In this document: one piece after another, positions 1-11,940 of the stretch | Numbering within the stretch: position 1 is the stretch's first letter | How the letters are laid out: the number at the start of each line of letters is the position of its first letter | Assembly (NCBI GenBank): GCA_037952775.1 | Contig: JBANAY010000001.1 | Coordinates: 2,046,001 to 2,110,000 of the forward strand | Direction of reading: 5' to 3' | Length of the DNA stretch: 64,000 bases | Source of the DNA: Clonostachys chloroleuca | Lineage: Eukaryota; Ascomycota; Sordariomycetes; Hypocreales; Bionectriaceae | Notes under the pieces: generated by a model | Told to the model about the DNA's origin: nothing | The model's database searches: none | Seen by the model: the letters and a program-made list of their open reading frames with translations, nothing else | Position numbers and translations under genes: made by a program

Positions 1-2856
1 CATCTGCTTGTGTATGTCTCGCGACAGAACTTATCCCAGATTTCAGATAATGCAGCGACAACTCTTTCAAGCCTCTTACGTTCATTATAAATGAACTCAT
101 GGTTTGGTCGGTCTTCCGATCGACACTCTTCTGAACAGTAGCAGGTTTGGGCGTTACTTTCTGGTATAGATAGAATGACTAGCCCGTGTCCATTTGGCCC
201 GGCGGGACATGGATGCGATTGTCCTCGGCATCGGTCGGATGAGAATCAGAGGTATGATAAAGAGAAATATCTCCTTTTCCACCTTGATTAGAAAGTACAT
301 TATTGGACTCCCTCGCTTAGACGTACTGATGGATGCTGTAAGGGTCCAGAGCGTCAAGACGGCACCGTTTTGAGGGTCCCTCTTATAGCTATTTGGAATG
401 AAAGTAGTTCATTAACCGGGCCATCATGGCTAATGAACCAATATTTGGTCAGGGAAGGTTGGTCGAAGGAGTGTCAAAGTTGGAGAAACGGAGAGGGTAG
501 ACCAGGTCTCGCCCTCAGCAACACCAAGATGGGTCCAGAGACGAGAAGGTGCTGACTATTGTGCTTGTGGTATAAGATGGATAGTCCGGGAAAACCTCCA
601 CCAGTGCGACGTAACCCGTTTGATATCGGCCTGTGTCTACACCAAATGTGATAGAAGGCATTGAGGTTGACAGCACGAATGGACGATGGAAGTGCTCGAA
701 CATGCTGCGCGATGGGGTTCATGCATTCAGAACGGCCACTGAAAATCCTTTTGCATTCGTCAGCCGGGAAAATGTCATGCAGCACCACGGCGTCTCCCTG
801 CAAAATTGCATTTGCACATTCAAACAAGTTCAAAGCGTCATCTTAGTCGCCGAAGTCGAAATGTGAAGACTCACTCCCGTCGTCTGGATAGGTAACACTC
901 GTGGAAGAAGAAGAAGCATCCTCGCTTGGTGTTCTGCAGAAGATATTCGGTGGGAAAAGGCATTCCATACCCTCGTAGCCCCCAAAACTCCACACGCAAC
1001 CTTCGTTTTCCGGTTCAGGGTTGGGATAAGATCTCAAACAGGAAGGACGGGCCAAATCATGATGGTTTCTCCCTGAGTATTCATCTCTGTCAACAAGCCT
1101 TTGGTAAGAGGATACAATAAGCAACAGACAAGAATTCGCCGGGATGACCCTCTGCGGCGATGAGTCTACTGACAAGTTCGAAGACGACACTCGCGGGTGA
1201 GAGTTTGACCTCGAACCAGTGTGCTCAAATGATGAACCAGGGCAGGTCCCAGATGTTCAAGCATGTCGTGGATGTTAGTGACGACATCCTTCTTAGCCCA
1301 CTTCTTGGAGGCTTCAAACCACCCGGGCTTTATGACCCAACCATGAACAGAAACCCCAGTGAGGCTCGAAGTCCCATCACAGGGTAGGCACTCCTTTGGA
1401 TTTGGCTCAGGTAAGGAAAGAGTGATAGAAGAAAGCACAGCCCCAAGAGACCTGGGTGTCTCCTCGTCTCAGCCCACCGGGCCAATGTATCTGTCAGCGA
1501 AATGTCACCGTTAGCATGTGAATTGGTTCCTGCTGACCTGAAGGAAAAGGGGAAAGAGGTACGAACCGTGATCGCTGCTGAGATTCTGCTGAGGCCCTCC
1601 AAAAAAAGAACGAGGCGCTTCCTCATCTGAACCAGAACCACACGGTAGGGCCAGTACACTAGAAGGATGGGTCCTCAGCTCTGTTCTAGGTCGGAGGAAG
1701 ACATACGGTGGCGAACTGACACGGGATCCCGGAGATGGCAGGGTCTGCGCCTCCCCATCCTGCACCAGGCACCCGACGCATTCTCCTCAAGTTAATTGAA
1801 TACGCAGAGGGGTAGTTGATAGAGCTGGTGAATGGGCAGATAAGTGGGGAAAAAAGAATCTGAATCTGTCTCCAAACGGAAGATATACAAATAAAAGGGA
1901 AAAGGGAAAGGCTGCGAGTGAATGGCCGGAGACTCTCCTCCCAACATGGAAGGGGAAGGTCCAGACGGTAATATAGCTTGGGTATCTGTGTCTACCGACC
2001 TTGACGGAGGGAAATCGATGGAGGAATCAACGGGTGTGTGTAGCTTTCAGCAGATTGAATGCTCCGGGCACAGCCTCGGTCAGAGAAGGGGCTGTAGCAA
2101 GATGGGGGCAAGTGAGGCTCATGGACTTGGTCAATCCAAGCGCTCCTGGGGAATGTCTTGATAGAGTCTCTCGATGATTCTTGGAGGGATGGGGGATCGT
2201 TCGTGTTATATAGACACAGGATGGCTCCTCAAGAAGGCATCTCCAGCTGTCAATGCTCCCTACTCTGTGGCCCCCTTTTGCCTACCACTTGTTTGATTAA
2301 AGAAGGGGTTGGAGCAATTCGCCGTGACATGAAGTAGGGAATACACGCACTGGGAAAGTGCATATGCTGTCCACCCCCGAAGTGTTTGCCGGTGGCTCGA
2401 GCTCCGTGGCCATGGGGCCGGAGTTGATGTCTGTGGAGATCTACAAACAAGAAGCAGCCCCTGAGTAGCAACGAGGGCGCCGATCGGTTTCAAGAGACGA
2501 CACACCCCGTACACAAAGTCACGGCCGATCAGTATCAATTGAGTATGCGCGGGAGCAGTGCTCCTGTAAGAAAAAATCCTTTAGTATTTTTTGTTGCTGC
2601 ATCTGAGGTATCACTTAATTAAAACAAAACCATATGCAGCCATTTAAAAACCATCCCTTCGCTTTAGACCCCGTAATAATGCTGCCACCCTTTTCGCACG
2701 TCCGTTATCCGCGCCTACTTCATAACTTAATTCTTTCAAAATATACAGTTGGGATAGACGTACTCTCCCTCTCTGGCGCCGCCTTGATAAAAGCGGGACA
2801 GGCCTTTGTGGAACGAATCCAGCACCGAATATGGCGCTCCGCGTCTGTGATACGTA
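1..2856. other. Region without a supported gene
   Basis: This left edge lies downstream of MED14, whose stop codon is at 2857-2859 on the minus strand. Only short overlapping reading frames are present on both strands and I recognise none of them. The one stretch with some coding character is on the minus strand at about 474-1438 and is listed separately. I see no tRNA, no transposase and no terminal repeats. A divergently or convergently transcribed gene without close relatives could be hidden by introns here. Confidence 0.5.
474..1438 (-). pseudogene. Possible decayed or multi-exon coding region, unrecognised
   Basis: Two consecutive minus-strand segments (1190-843 and 839-474) are in the same frame and are separated only by one TAA at about 844-846. 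Reading through it gives a continuous acidic protein-like sequence with FDFGD before the stop and DDALNLFECANA after it. Upstream, in another frame (1438-1166), a stretch with HGWVIKPGWFEASKKWAKK also looks protein-like. TAA could come from CAA by a C-to-T change, as in repeat-induced point mutation, but one stop does not establish that. No family is recognised and introns could equally explain the pieces. This is a weak call. Confidence 0.18.
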
Positions 2857-5800
2857 TTAGACGGTAATGGATAGTTTGTCTCCATCGGCATTCGGTGCTA
2901 CCAAGGCCCGGATGGCGTCGTCAACCTTTTCCAGCAAGTTGGCTACACCACCATCTGCCCTCCCGGCAGCACCAGTCATAAGACCTTGCCAGTTCTTGCC
3001 CTTGCCCTCCCAGATAGGTTTAAGGGCCTGGGCAAACCGATCCTCAAGCGCAGCGCCGTCCGGAGCGGGGCGACGCAAGTGCCACCAGAGGCCATCTTTC
3101 CTACTTTTTGTTGAGCACTCCAACGAGAGCCGGATGTTCTCTTCATGCAGCTTGTAGTGTATCCCTATCCAGTCCAACGCACGGAAAGAGAAGCTGACGA
3201 AACCCTGTGAAACGATGCTATCCTCTTGCCATGCTGCCTCAATTTTGTCAATAGCTGATATGGCTGGTAAAGACATAGGCAACCACGCCAGCAGCGCTTT
3301 AATACCCCCATCAAGATTTGCGAGTCTTTGCAAGATATCAACAAGCCTTAGCGAGGGGTTGTTCTCTTCAAGCTTGACCTGGATCTCATCCTTGGAGAGA
3401 TCCAGCACAAGTCTCCATCGCTTCTGGGTCGCCGTGACATCCTGCCCCTTGTTTTCAGTTTGTTGAGACGGGTCCTGGCCGTAGAAACATGAAACCTCAC
3501 GGAGAGTTGCAGTGTCACGAACAATCACCCCATTTGTTTGATCCAAAGCCTCAAGGAAGCTGACAAACCGATCAATAGCCATCAGTCTAGACTTGAGTAT
3601 AGAGAGCGTAGATTCACCAACATGGTGGCGAATCCGAATGCTGAACTCGCCTGTTTGTGGCTTGTAGCTCACGTCTCGGTCGATAGCCCCACAAAGATGA
3701 GCAAGTTTGGACTTGTCTCGCACTCTGATGGTAGCAACGGAAATACAAACAAGGCGACCCGCATCCACGGCGTTTCCCTCTGCCCCACTGTCGGCCTGGC
3801 GTCGGGATCGTGCGTGTAACCCCTTAAACATGATAGTCACGATATTCTTTGCCCATGGCTGTCGGGAACCCAGGGACTTGGTGGCTGCTGGGTGTCTCAG
3901 AGGCGGTGCATCATAGGTTGATCCCTGGCCCGCTCCGAAGCCCCCAGCAGTTGAAGAATGTACCATGGAAGGAAATAGTGTAGAAAGCTCGATTTCGAGC
4001 ACTGGTAATCGAAAGAGCTTCCCGGCTGGCTGGCTGGGATCAGCAGATGCTTTGTTCTTGATTTGCCGTAGATATAGCTCGCGCGAGTCGATAGACTGCG
4101 CAATCATGCCTGTTGTGAAGGTGGTGAAGGTTTGCCAGAATTCATCTGAAAGATCTGGACATCCCCTGTGAAAAGGTAATCTTGCCTGCAATGGAGGACT
4201 GTAGTTGGGGTCTCCAGAGTTCCTAGAGTCGGGGCATCGTTAGTATCCGAGCAAGCCATATTTACATGAGTAGCAAGGAGACATGAACTTACGTTTCTAG
4301 CAGCCACCACTCATCGCCTCCCAGACTGAGAAACACTGCAACGAACCATCTGGAATCCCAGCCATCTCTCTGAATCCAGATGCTGCGCGTCCAGTCACGC
4401 TTTTTGGTCATGGTCTTGATTTCCTCCATAGACATCGGGGGACGCGCAGTATGCCACCCGTTTCTACTTCCTTGACGACTCAGTTTCTCCTCAAATAAGG
4501 AACATCGAACATATTCAACATTGGTCAGGCCTCCCGTTATCATGTCTCGACAATTATTCAGGTGATGCTCGAACTGGAATGTGATCTTGGAGTGTGGCTT
4601 AATAGCAAACACTCCAGTGATTGGCTCCATCGACAGCGTGACGTCAGAGGAGAACCCAACTTGTGTCGTGAGATGAGATGCAGCTGGATCGGATTTGGAG
4701 ATGTTGAGTAACATCCCAGCCTGCTTGTTCTGGAAGCGCGGTGCCTCTAGCAATTTGTCGTGGATCCCACGAAGGACGAACTCAATGTGCATGCCAATAA
4801 CGTGGCGCAACAGATTCTCAGCGGAGAGGTTCTCGACGTCCAATCGGATCTCCACACCTTCCACTTCTTTGTTTTCACGATACCACTTGGCTGTCAGATA
4901 GCTTGCTGGCTTCTCATCTTCGGGGGCATTCTTCTTCCGCCCACTATTTACTGCGATCAGCACCCAGCTCTTGAGGCCTGCTGATGCTGTACGCGAGGTC
5001 CAGTACTGGATTGCCAGAGCACGATGCAATTGCTCCACCACCAATGTTCCGGCCCAGGAACCTTTGCTTAACTGCAGTGCCTGTCGCTTGATCTCGTTGA
5101 TCTTGGAGGTCAGAACCAATTCGTGCAGGAAGTGATAACAACCGGCCAAGCCATCCTTTTCCAGTGCTGAATTGACACACCATTCCAGGTTCATCCGCAA
5201 GGAATCGCTCAGTGTTGCCGCCGCAGGTTTAAAGTCGAACCTGAAGTCGATGAACCAGAACTGCTTTTCGAAGTCCTCGTCTGCTATGGTAAGATCGACC
5301 TCAAATTCGCCGGGAACCTTGAACGTGACTCGCCCAGAACGTATTTCGTAATCTCTGAATTGGGGGGGATTTTGTCGAACTCGTCTAGGTTGAGCCTAAG
5401 TGACAAATGTGTATTTAAATCATTGATCCATGCCAATTTCTCATCGACGCTGATTGGCGGAGGCTCGATATAATTTAACTGGGAATCGAATTAGCAGAAA
5501 GTTCAGAAGGGCACGAGCAGATGAAACACACATCAGGGAACCATGGGGCAGTTCCAGTTGATAGGACGTGCAGAGCTGTCTTGAGGTCGGGGCTTGGCAT
5601 CCGCGCATAGGTAAGAGTCCGTTGCGTGTTCATAACTGCGTCGAGGACGGCGGGGAATAGATTTTTTTGGTCAAATATATGCATGTTGATATCAATCAGC
5701 TTGCTGACCATGTCAGCCTTTCGGCTCCATTCCGTAATAACCAGCGCCTTGACGAATGTTGTGTGAACTTCCTGGGCGAACGTAAGCAGGGCGGCCTTCT

Positions 5801-6200
5801 TCTGTAGGTTTTCGTTGGAGGTGTCGTCCACCGCTGCGGAAGACGAAGTTGCGTTTCCGTTGGTCGCGTTGGAGGGCAGCGGCAGCCCAGCCAAATATAT
5901 GATTCTCTCCTGGAGTTTGTTATGGGTGCTTTGCGCAAGACGACTCAGAAGGCGGGATAGAGGGATAAAGCCGTCTGTGATGTGTTTAATCTCGTCCGGT
6001 AGGTCGTTCATCCTTGGAGGGCCCTGCGACTGCTTCACGATTGGCTGGGCAGCGACGGCATTCGAGGGCGCTTCCTTGGCGGGCGCGTTGCGAGCATCGT
6101 CGGCGGCGGATCCATTGTGACCGTTCGTCTTGGGGCCTCCATCTAGATCGATGCGCGAGCCATCATGACCGCCATCGTTCATGATGACAGCGGCCGGCAT
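2857..6200 (-). CDS. med14: Mediator complex subunit 14 (Med14/Rgr1), frame broken by one missing base
   Basis: Med14 is the scaffold subunit of Mediator, linking the head, middle and tail modules for RNA polymerase II transcription in the nucleus. I read three exons: 6200-5532, 5478-4293 and 4222-2857, with introns of 53 and 70 bases. The amino-terminal signature of the family (DLPDEIKHITDGFIPLSRLL, then a YLAGLPLP stretch and TGTAPWFPDLNYIEPPPIS) is clear, and the poorly conserved tail follows. The frame breaks at a run of seven G on the plus strand (5362-5368). Reading eight restores DEFDKIPPQFRDYEIRSG and gives a 1,073-residue protein, normal for fungal Med14. Without the extra base, exon 2 stops about 25 codons later. 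The start at 6200 is the first ATG in frame; another ATG lies six codons downstream. The missing base is probably a sequencing error. Confidence 0.94.
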
Positions 6201-7717
6201 ACTGAATGGCTAGGCGTTGATCGCCCGATCCCCCTGCACAGTCCAGGAATCACCTCTCCCACCTCGCCCCACGGCGCGGTAGACGTCGCTCGTTGAATCT
6301 CTCCTCCAGCCGTGTAGGTCATATAGAGAGAAATGCGGCGTCGCACTACAGAGACAGAGGCCTGGCCAACATCAAGAAAGGGGGCCGGCCGTCTGTCCTT
6401 CCGTTGAGTCGAGGACGAGAGTGCGGTGATACGGTTGTCGGTGAAAAAAAAATTGGCTAGGGGTCGCTCGAGGCCGGAAAATGAACGAGTATTTCTAGGC
6501 GTGCAAGATGCGTCAAAGGAATCGCTGGGGTCGGGGTGCGCGGTGGTGAAAATACGGTAGGCGGCAGGTTGGGCTGTTGCCGATGCGAAAGATGAGGGAG
6601 AGTTCAGTTCAGTTGGCTTCAGCTCAGTTGAGTGTAGCGGAACGAGACGCGCCCGGCAGATTTGCTCCATCCACTTTAGGTAGGAGCGAGCCCCGGTTTT
6701 ATCGGCTCCGGGTTGGCCTCCCAGCTCAATCACACTAGCAGAGCACCTCCGTCGCTACATACACCACAATTCATTGATCGCTACGGGAGAGTTGCTGGGA
6801 CAAAGGCAGCAAGCATCCTGGTGCGGAGCTTGCTGTGGGCTAGCGCTGCGGCTTGCTGCGCGGTGCGATGCATGCACCCTTCTATATGTGCTCTGGCCTT
6901 GTGCTTCCCCTTGTTTGTTGTTGCTGGCAGAGACGGACGGCTTGATCGCATTGAAGCATACTCGCTCGGGCCCAGCCCCAGCCAATCGGCGGACAGTCCA
7001 CGCGCACCAGTCAGCCTTCGTGACAAATCTTATGTGTGCATCCAACAAAGAGCTGCAGCTCACAATGGATTTCGTTTGCATGCATGCTGAATACCAGCAG
7101 AGTCCGGGCTAGAATTGAGTTGACAAGCTGGTCCCCCCGATGCCATGTAGCTTTGAGAGTGCATTTAGTGTTGGAACTGGGGACTGTTAGCAAACGCCAC
7201 TTCATCATCATTCGTCAGTGATTCCCTAAGCTGCTCCATCTGGCTCAACCTCTTCTCAGCATTGCATAACAATTGCATCAGACAACACTCGACGGTGCAT
7301 GCGCTGTGAGAGGGCAGAGCAGTATGGTCAGAGGCTCGCAATGAAATCAATCACCAAGCGTTCACATTCGATAGAACCAAGGGGGCAAAGTTGCAGAAGC
7401 ATTATGTTTTGTTGTTTCTATGTATCCGCCGAGAGCCTGAGCGAGAGATAGGAGAGAAAAAATATATCTAAAGACACGCAACCGTCGTCAAATCCGAAAC
7501 CCACCCAGTTGCATAATACGGGTTTTATTTTATTTTACTTTGTTTGATTCATCACAAGTCGGTCGCCCGCCCATAGTTAACCATGCTGATCAGGAGCTTT
7601 TCGGCTTGGAGTGCAGCTCTACCCCTTAGTTCTCCTAGCTGCTCAATCGGTTAGAACGCTTCTTTCAAGAGAACGATTGCTCAAATGTACAAACATGATC
7701 GACATGACAGCATCAAC
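6201..7717. promoter_or_regulatory. Spacer: MED14 promoter/leader and G6PD 3' flank
   Basis: Both flanking genes are on the minus strand, so this 1.5 kb holds the MED14 promoter and leader near 6200-6800 and the G6PD terminator side near 7500-7717. The leader is open in one frame back to 6733 but has no recognisable protein there. Short CAGTT-type repeats occur at about 6602-6632. No conserved gene is seen. Confidence 0.4.
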
Positions 7718-9674
7718 TTACAACTTGGTAGGTGCAGCAGCAGATGTCATGGGCCACTGGTAGCCGGTAGCATCGCTAAACTTATAACCATAAGAGGCTG
7801 TGAAATCATCCAAGACGGCAGGGCCACGCGAGCCTAAATTCGGTTTATTAGCAATGAAAGGCGCCATGATCAGGCAGCACGTCAACTAAACACTTACCGT
7901 AGGGGTATTCCATAGGGACGATTTCCTTGTTGTCCTCCAGGTAGTGCAGGAGGGGGTAAAGATACGCCAGGAAGCGTCCAGCTCGTCATCACGGACGAAG
8001 TTGGAATGATCTCCCTTGAGACAGTCGAGAACCAGTGATTCGTATGCCTCGGGGATCTTGAGATCTGAGAAGCGGCGGCGGTATGTGAGATCGAGTTCGG
8101 TCACCACAGTCTGCATGCTGAGACCCGGTAGCTTCGAGTTCATCTTGATGTAGACACTCTCGTTTGGCTGGATGCGCATAACAAGCTCATTTCGGGGGAT
8201 GTCCTTAAAAATACCAGTTGTAACATCCTTGAACTGAATTCGAATCTCGGTCTTCTGCTCATTGAGAGCCTTGCCTGCCTTCAAAATGAAGGGGACGCCA
8301 TCCCAGCGCTCATTCTTAATGTAAGCCACCATGGCGCAGAAAGTGGGGCATCGGGAGTCTTGAGGAACGGTGTCGTCCTCCTTGTATGAGGGCTTGGTGC
8401 CATCCAGGGACTTGCCGTACTGGCCGATGATAACATTCTTGGGCTCAATGGGGGAAATGAAGCGAAGAACTCGGACCTTCTCGTCGCGGATGTCTTCAGA
8501 GTCAAATGAAATAGGGCGCTCCATAGTCAGGAGGGTGAGGACCTGGAGCAGATGGTTCTGCATGACATCACGGATAATGCCAAACTCGTCAAAGTAACCT
8601 CCTCGGCCTTCGGTGCCGAAAGGTTCCTTGAATGAAATCTGCACGTTATCGATGTGGTGGCGGTTCCAGGTTGCGCCCAGGAATGAGTTGCCGAAGCGGA
8701 GAATCAGGAGATTCTTGACCATTTCCTTGCCAAGGTAGTGATCAATGCGGAAGAGCTCATCCTCCTTCCAGTCGGGCTCAAGAGACTTTTGAAGTTCGCG
8801 GGAACTGGCAAGATCCTTTCCGAAGGGCTTCTCGACCTACATCAGAGTGTTAGTCTAGGAACGAAACCAGCACACACGTACACCAGATTGCTTAGGGGAA
8901 ATAGAATTAAAAAAAGGGAGGGGTGCGTCAATTGCCGCAATGGCCTACGTACAACAACGCGAGCGATGCCCTTAGTGGGGTAGCAGCATCTCTTCAAGTG
9001 CTGGGAGACGATTGTGAAGACACTAGGGGGCAGAGCCATGTAGAAGAGACGATGAGTCTCTGGGCGACCACTCTCGAGCTCCTCGAGGTGCTTGTTAAGG
9101 TTCTCGAGGACTCGTCCTTGTCGTACTGGCCGGAAATGTATGTGCAGAGCTTGCAGAAGTCCTCAAGCTGCTGCTCAATCTCCTTGGTGGGGGTCTTCAT
9201 GTAAGACTTGATGCGCCGCAGATACTCCTCATGGTCCATCTTGGTGCGGGCATATCCGACGATTCTGACATCCTTAGGGAGGAATTGGTTACGGTACTGG
9301 AATCATATATTAGTTACTCTGTTTGTTGTTGCGCAGGTGGCGTGGGACGGGATTCGTGGAAGGTGTGCTCACCAATCCAAAGAGCGCGGGGTACTATGCG
9401 AATCCATCAGTCAGCTATTACTCGGCGGCGCGGAGGAGGGGTTGGGAAGATGCCTACAGTCTTCTTCTTGGCCAAATCACCAGAGGCTCCGAGAACAACA
9501 ATGACGGTGTTCTCCTTGAGCTCCACGTTCCTGTTGCAGCGTCCTGGGTCAGCTTCATGGGCACCAAAAAAAAATTGGTAGACTGAGCTGCGGCTTCGGA
9601 GGGCGCGCTGCTCTGGAAGTGCCGGCGGAGAGTGGGGAGCTTGGAAATACATACGAAGCTTGAGCGTGGTCCAT
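7718..9674 (-). CDS. zwf1: Glucose-6-phosphate 1-dehydrogenase, two single-base frame breaks
   Basis: This cytosolic enzyme catalyses the first, NADPH-yielding step of the oxidative pentose phosphate pathway. I read six exons: 9674-9655, 9530-9458, 9393-9373, 9296-8953, 8836-7898 and 7833-7718. The first exon is 20 bases and the third only 21 bases (seven codons, YPALFGL). Motifs seen are the Rossmann loop GASGDLAKKK (residues 21-30), the active-site signature RIDHYLGKE (about 183-191), NRHHIDNVQI, FKEPFGTEGRGG, and the conserved tail ending in GYQWPMTS then APTKL. Two single bases are missing. One is near 9106-9112, where the frame leaves KDES before LNKHLEELE. The other is in a five-G run at 7952-7956, where FTPLLHYLEDNKE is lost. 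With both restored the protein is 504 residues, the usual size. The enzyme family is certain; the breaks are probably assembly errors. Confidence 0.97.
9373..9393 (-). other. 21-base internal microexon of G6PD
   Basis: The exon encodes seven residues (YPALFGL) that are invariant-like in the family (KKKT-YPALFGL-YRNQF). It is bounded by ATAG upstream and GTGAGC downstream in the transcript sense. Both flanking introns are short. Skipping it would keep the frame but delete part of the nucleotide-binding region. Confidence 0.85.
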
Positions 9675-11940
9675 CTTGAGCGATGTCGAGGCTTTGCGAA
9701 GCCTGAAAATCCGACGAGGGAGTGAGGTCAGATGGCAATTCTGTCGGTCGGCCGAGGAAACGAAGAGGTCGCCAGCTAAGGGAAGTGATGAAGGAGACGG
9801 GAATCCAGAGGTGGAAAGCTAGGGACGAGGCAAGGTTTCTTATGACGAACTAGCAGCAGCTACGGATATGTAGGTGAGGGGTCGCTTTATAGCGCGCTAG
9901 GGGTGTGATTCGCCTGTTCTGGAGGATATCCTGGGCGTTGCAGCCACCGTAGTGCAGCGCAGTGCAGTCTCATCCCCTACCTCGCCGAGCCCCCGACAGG
10001 ATGATGTAGTGCATGTACCGTCAGGAGCCAGATTTCCCCACTCAGATTGATCTTTCTCTGGCTAGTCTGCTGGGTAATTAGTAGGTAATGGAGGTAAACG
10101 CATGTCGGATGACGAGGGTTGCCGTGGGGTTGGCGCCGACGGTCGAGTCCGTGGCAATTTTCCGTCGAGTCTGTTAGACTGCCAGGCAAGCCATATCGCG
10201 GTCGCCATCTACGGATGGCTCTATGTGGATTACGTTGGCAGACCCTTAGATCCCAGGGAAGCTGCCAGGAAATTAATCGTTCGCCTAGGATTCTGAACCC
10301 CGAATGTTTCATCGGTTGGTTGGCTAGCTGAGGACAGGTACTTCCGGGAGGTCACCGTGGTATTCCTACGCCGTCCATGTGTGTATGGTTGGACACGTCT
10401 GTTGGGTCCTCAATGTATGTAAGGCGAGCATCAGCCAGGAAAGGTACTAGCCCAGGAAAAGTACCCAGGAGACAAAAACCTCGCAGCTTTCGAGTCGAGA
10501 AGCTGGCCAACGAGTACACCAGTGGGAAAATACCTCTCTGTTAGCCCGCGGAGTAACCTGCACCGCTCAATGGCCTCGAGGAGACGGAAATCCAACAGCT
10601 TCTACGTCTGGTAGGAGCCCGTCCATCGTACATGGATGGCTGCTAGCTGTGTTCTCCCGTATCGGCTGGCAGCCGCCCTGGACCCCCCCGTGGACACTCA
10701 AAAGGCATTAGCCTCCCAACCTCAGATCCACTAGCCTTGGGGCCCTGCATTTGTATTCTCTGATTCAGCAACTTTGAGCGATGGAACAAGCTTTGTCAAC
10801 CTCGTGCTAACCGTTGACAAAGATGCGCCGAGAAAACAGTCAGAGACTACAGCAGACCCAGGTACCGGAAGCACCGTCATTCTGAGATCCAGGATCAGCC
10901 AGCTCCCAGCCGTGCCAAGTCGTGGATTTATAAGTAAGGAAGTGTCGGAAGCAGGCACCTCATAGGGATGGGCTCCTGTTGCTCCGGCACTATCTCCGGT
11001 GGGGGGGTCATTGTCAACCTATCTGTAATCCGATTACAAAAACGCTCCCTTATCCCCATCTCCTCTGAGCTCTTCGCGGCCCAGTCGGGTGCTGACAAGC
11101 AGTTTCTAGACTGGATACCAAGGTCATGCCCAGCCTGGCTTTTTCCGCTTCTAGTATATGTTTAACTCAACACTTTTTATTGTTCCCCGTTGGTCACGGG
11201 GCTCACGGGGCTCTCTCCTACTACGGTGGTTAAGGGTTTCAAGCATTCTATTATAGCAGATAGTACCCCCAACTTAGGCTTGCTTTCTCCATGTATTATG
11301 TTTCTAGCAAACCCACTCGCTGATGCTTCCATTCTTCTATTCCTTTTCACGGTGTCGTTAGTAGGATGGCCTTGCTCTCGAACAGTAGCTTGAGAGTCGT
11401 AGGGTGACACTCTCAAGGCACGTCTATCAAAGAGCGGATGGGTTTTGTTTGTGGCTTTGTGTACAAAGCCAAGGGCCAGAGGCAGCCTAAAAAAAAGGCC
11501 AAAAGGAAACAACAGAAGAAAGGTCGCGATTGAATCCAGCAGGTAGCTCTCGTGCTCCAACCCCACGGCTGGGGTGTCGGTGTCCCATGGAAATGTGGAG
11601 GCACCAAGCCCTGTCATCACATGTGTGGCTAGTGCATTTTTACAATTTGGAAGGAGGGGTTGCTGCGGCGGTGCTTTCCATTTCCAGCCACACTGCGTTG
11701 ATAGACGTTTACCTAAGCAGGAATTGCCCTAAGGCGCAACACGTGATGGCGAGGGCACAAATTTTCGTGGTTGGGTCACCGCACATCACAACCGCATCCA
11801 CACGACCTTGAGCCGGACATCACGACAATCACGACGTGCACTAACAAAACAGGGAGTCTTTTCGCTAAGACGAACCTCCGACGACATTTCCTTTCAGCCT
11901 TTGGATCTTTAGAGAGGGTGGAAGCCATAAATCTATTACA
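9675..11940. promoter_or_regulatory. Divergent spacer between G6PD (-) and eL33 (+)
   Basis: This 2.27 kb region carries the G6PD promoter at its left end and the eL33 promoter at its right end. The eL33 side has a pyrimidine- and A-rich leader just before the ATG at 11941. Between about 10730 and 11640 there are overlapping open frames on both strands that I cannot assign. No conserved gene is seen. Confidence 0.45.
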
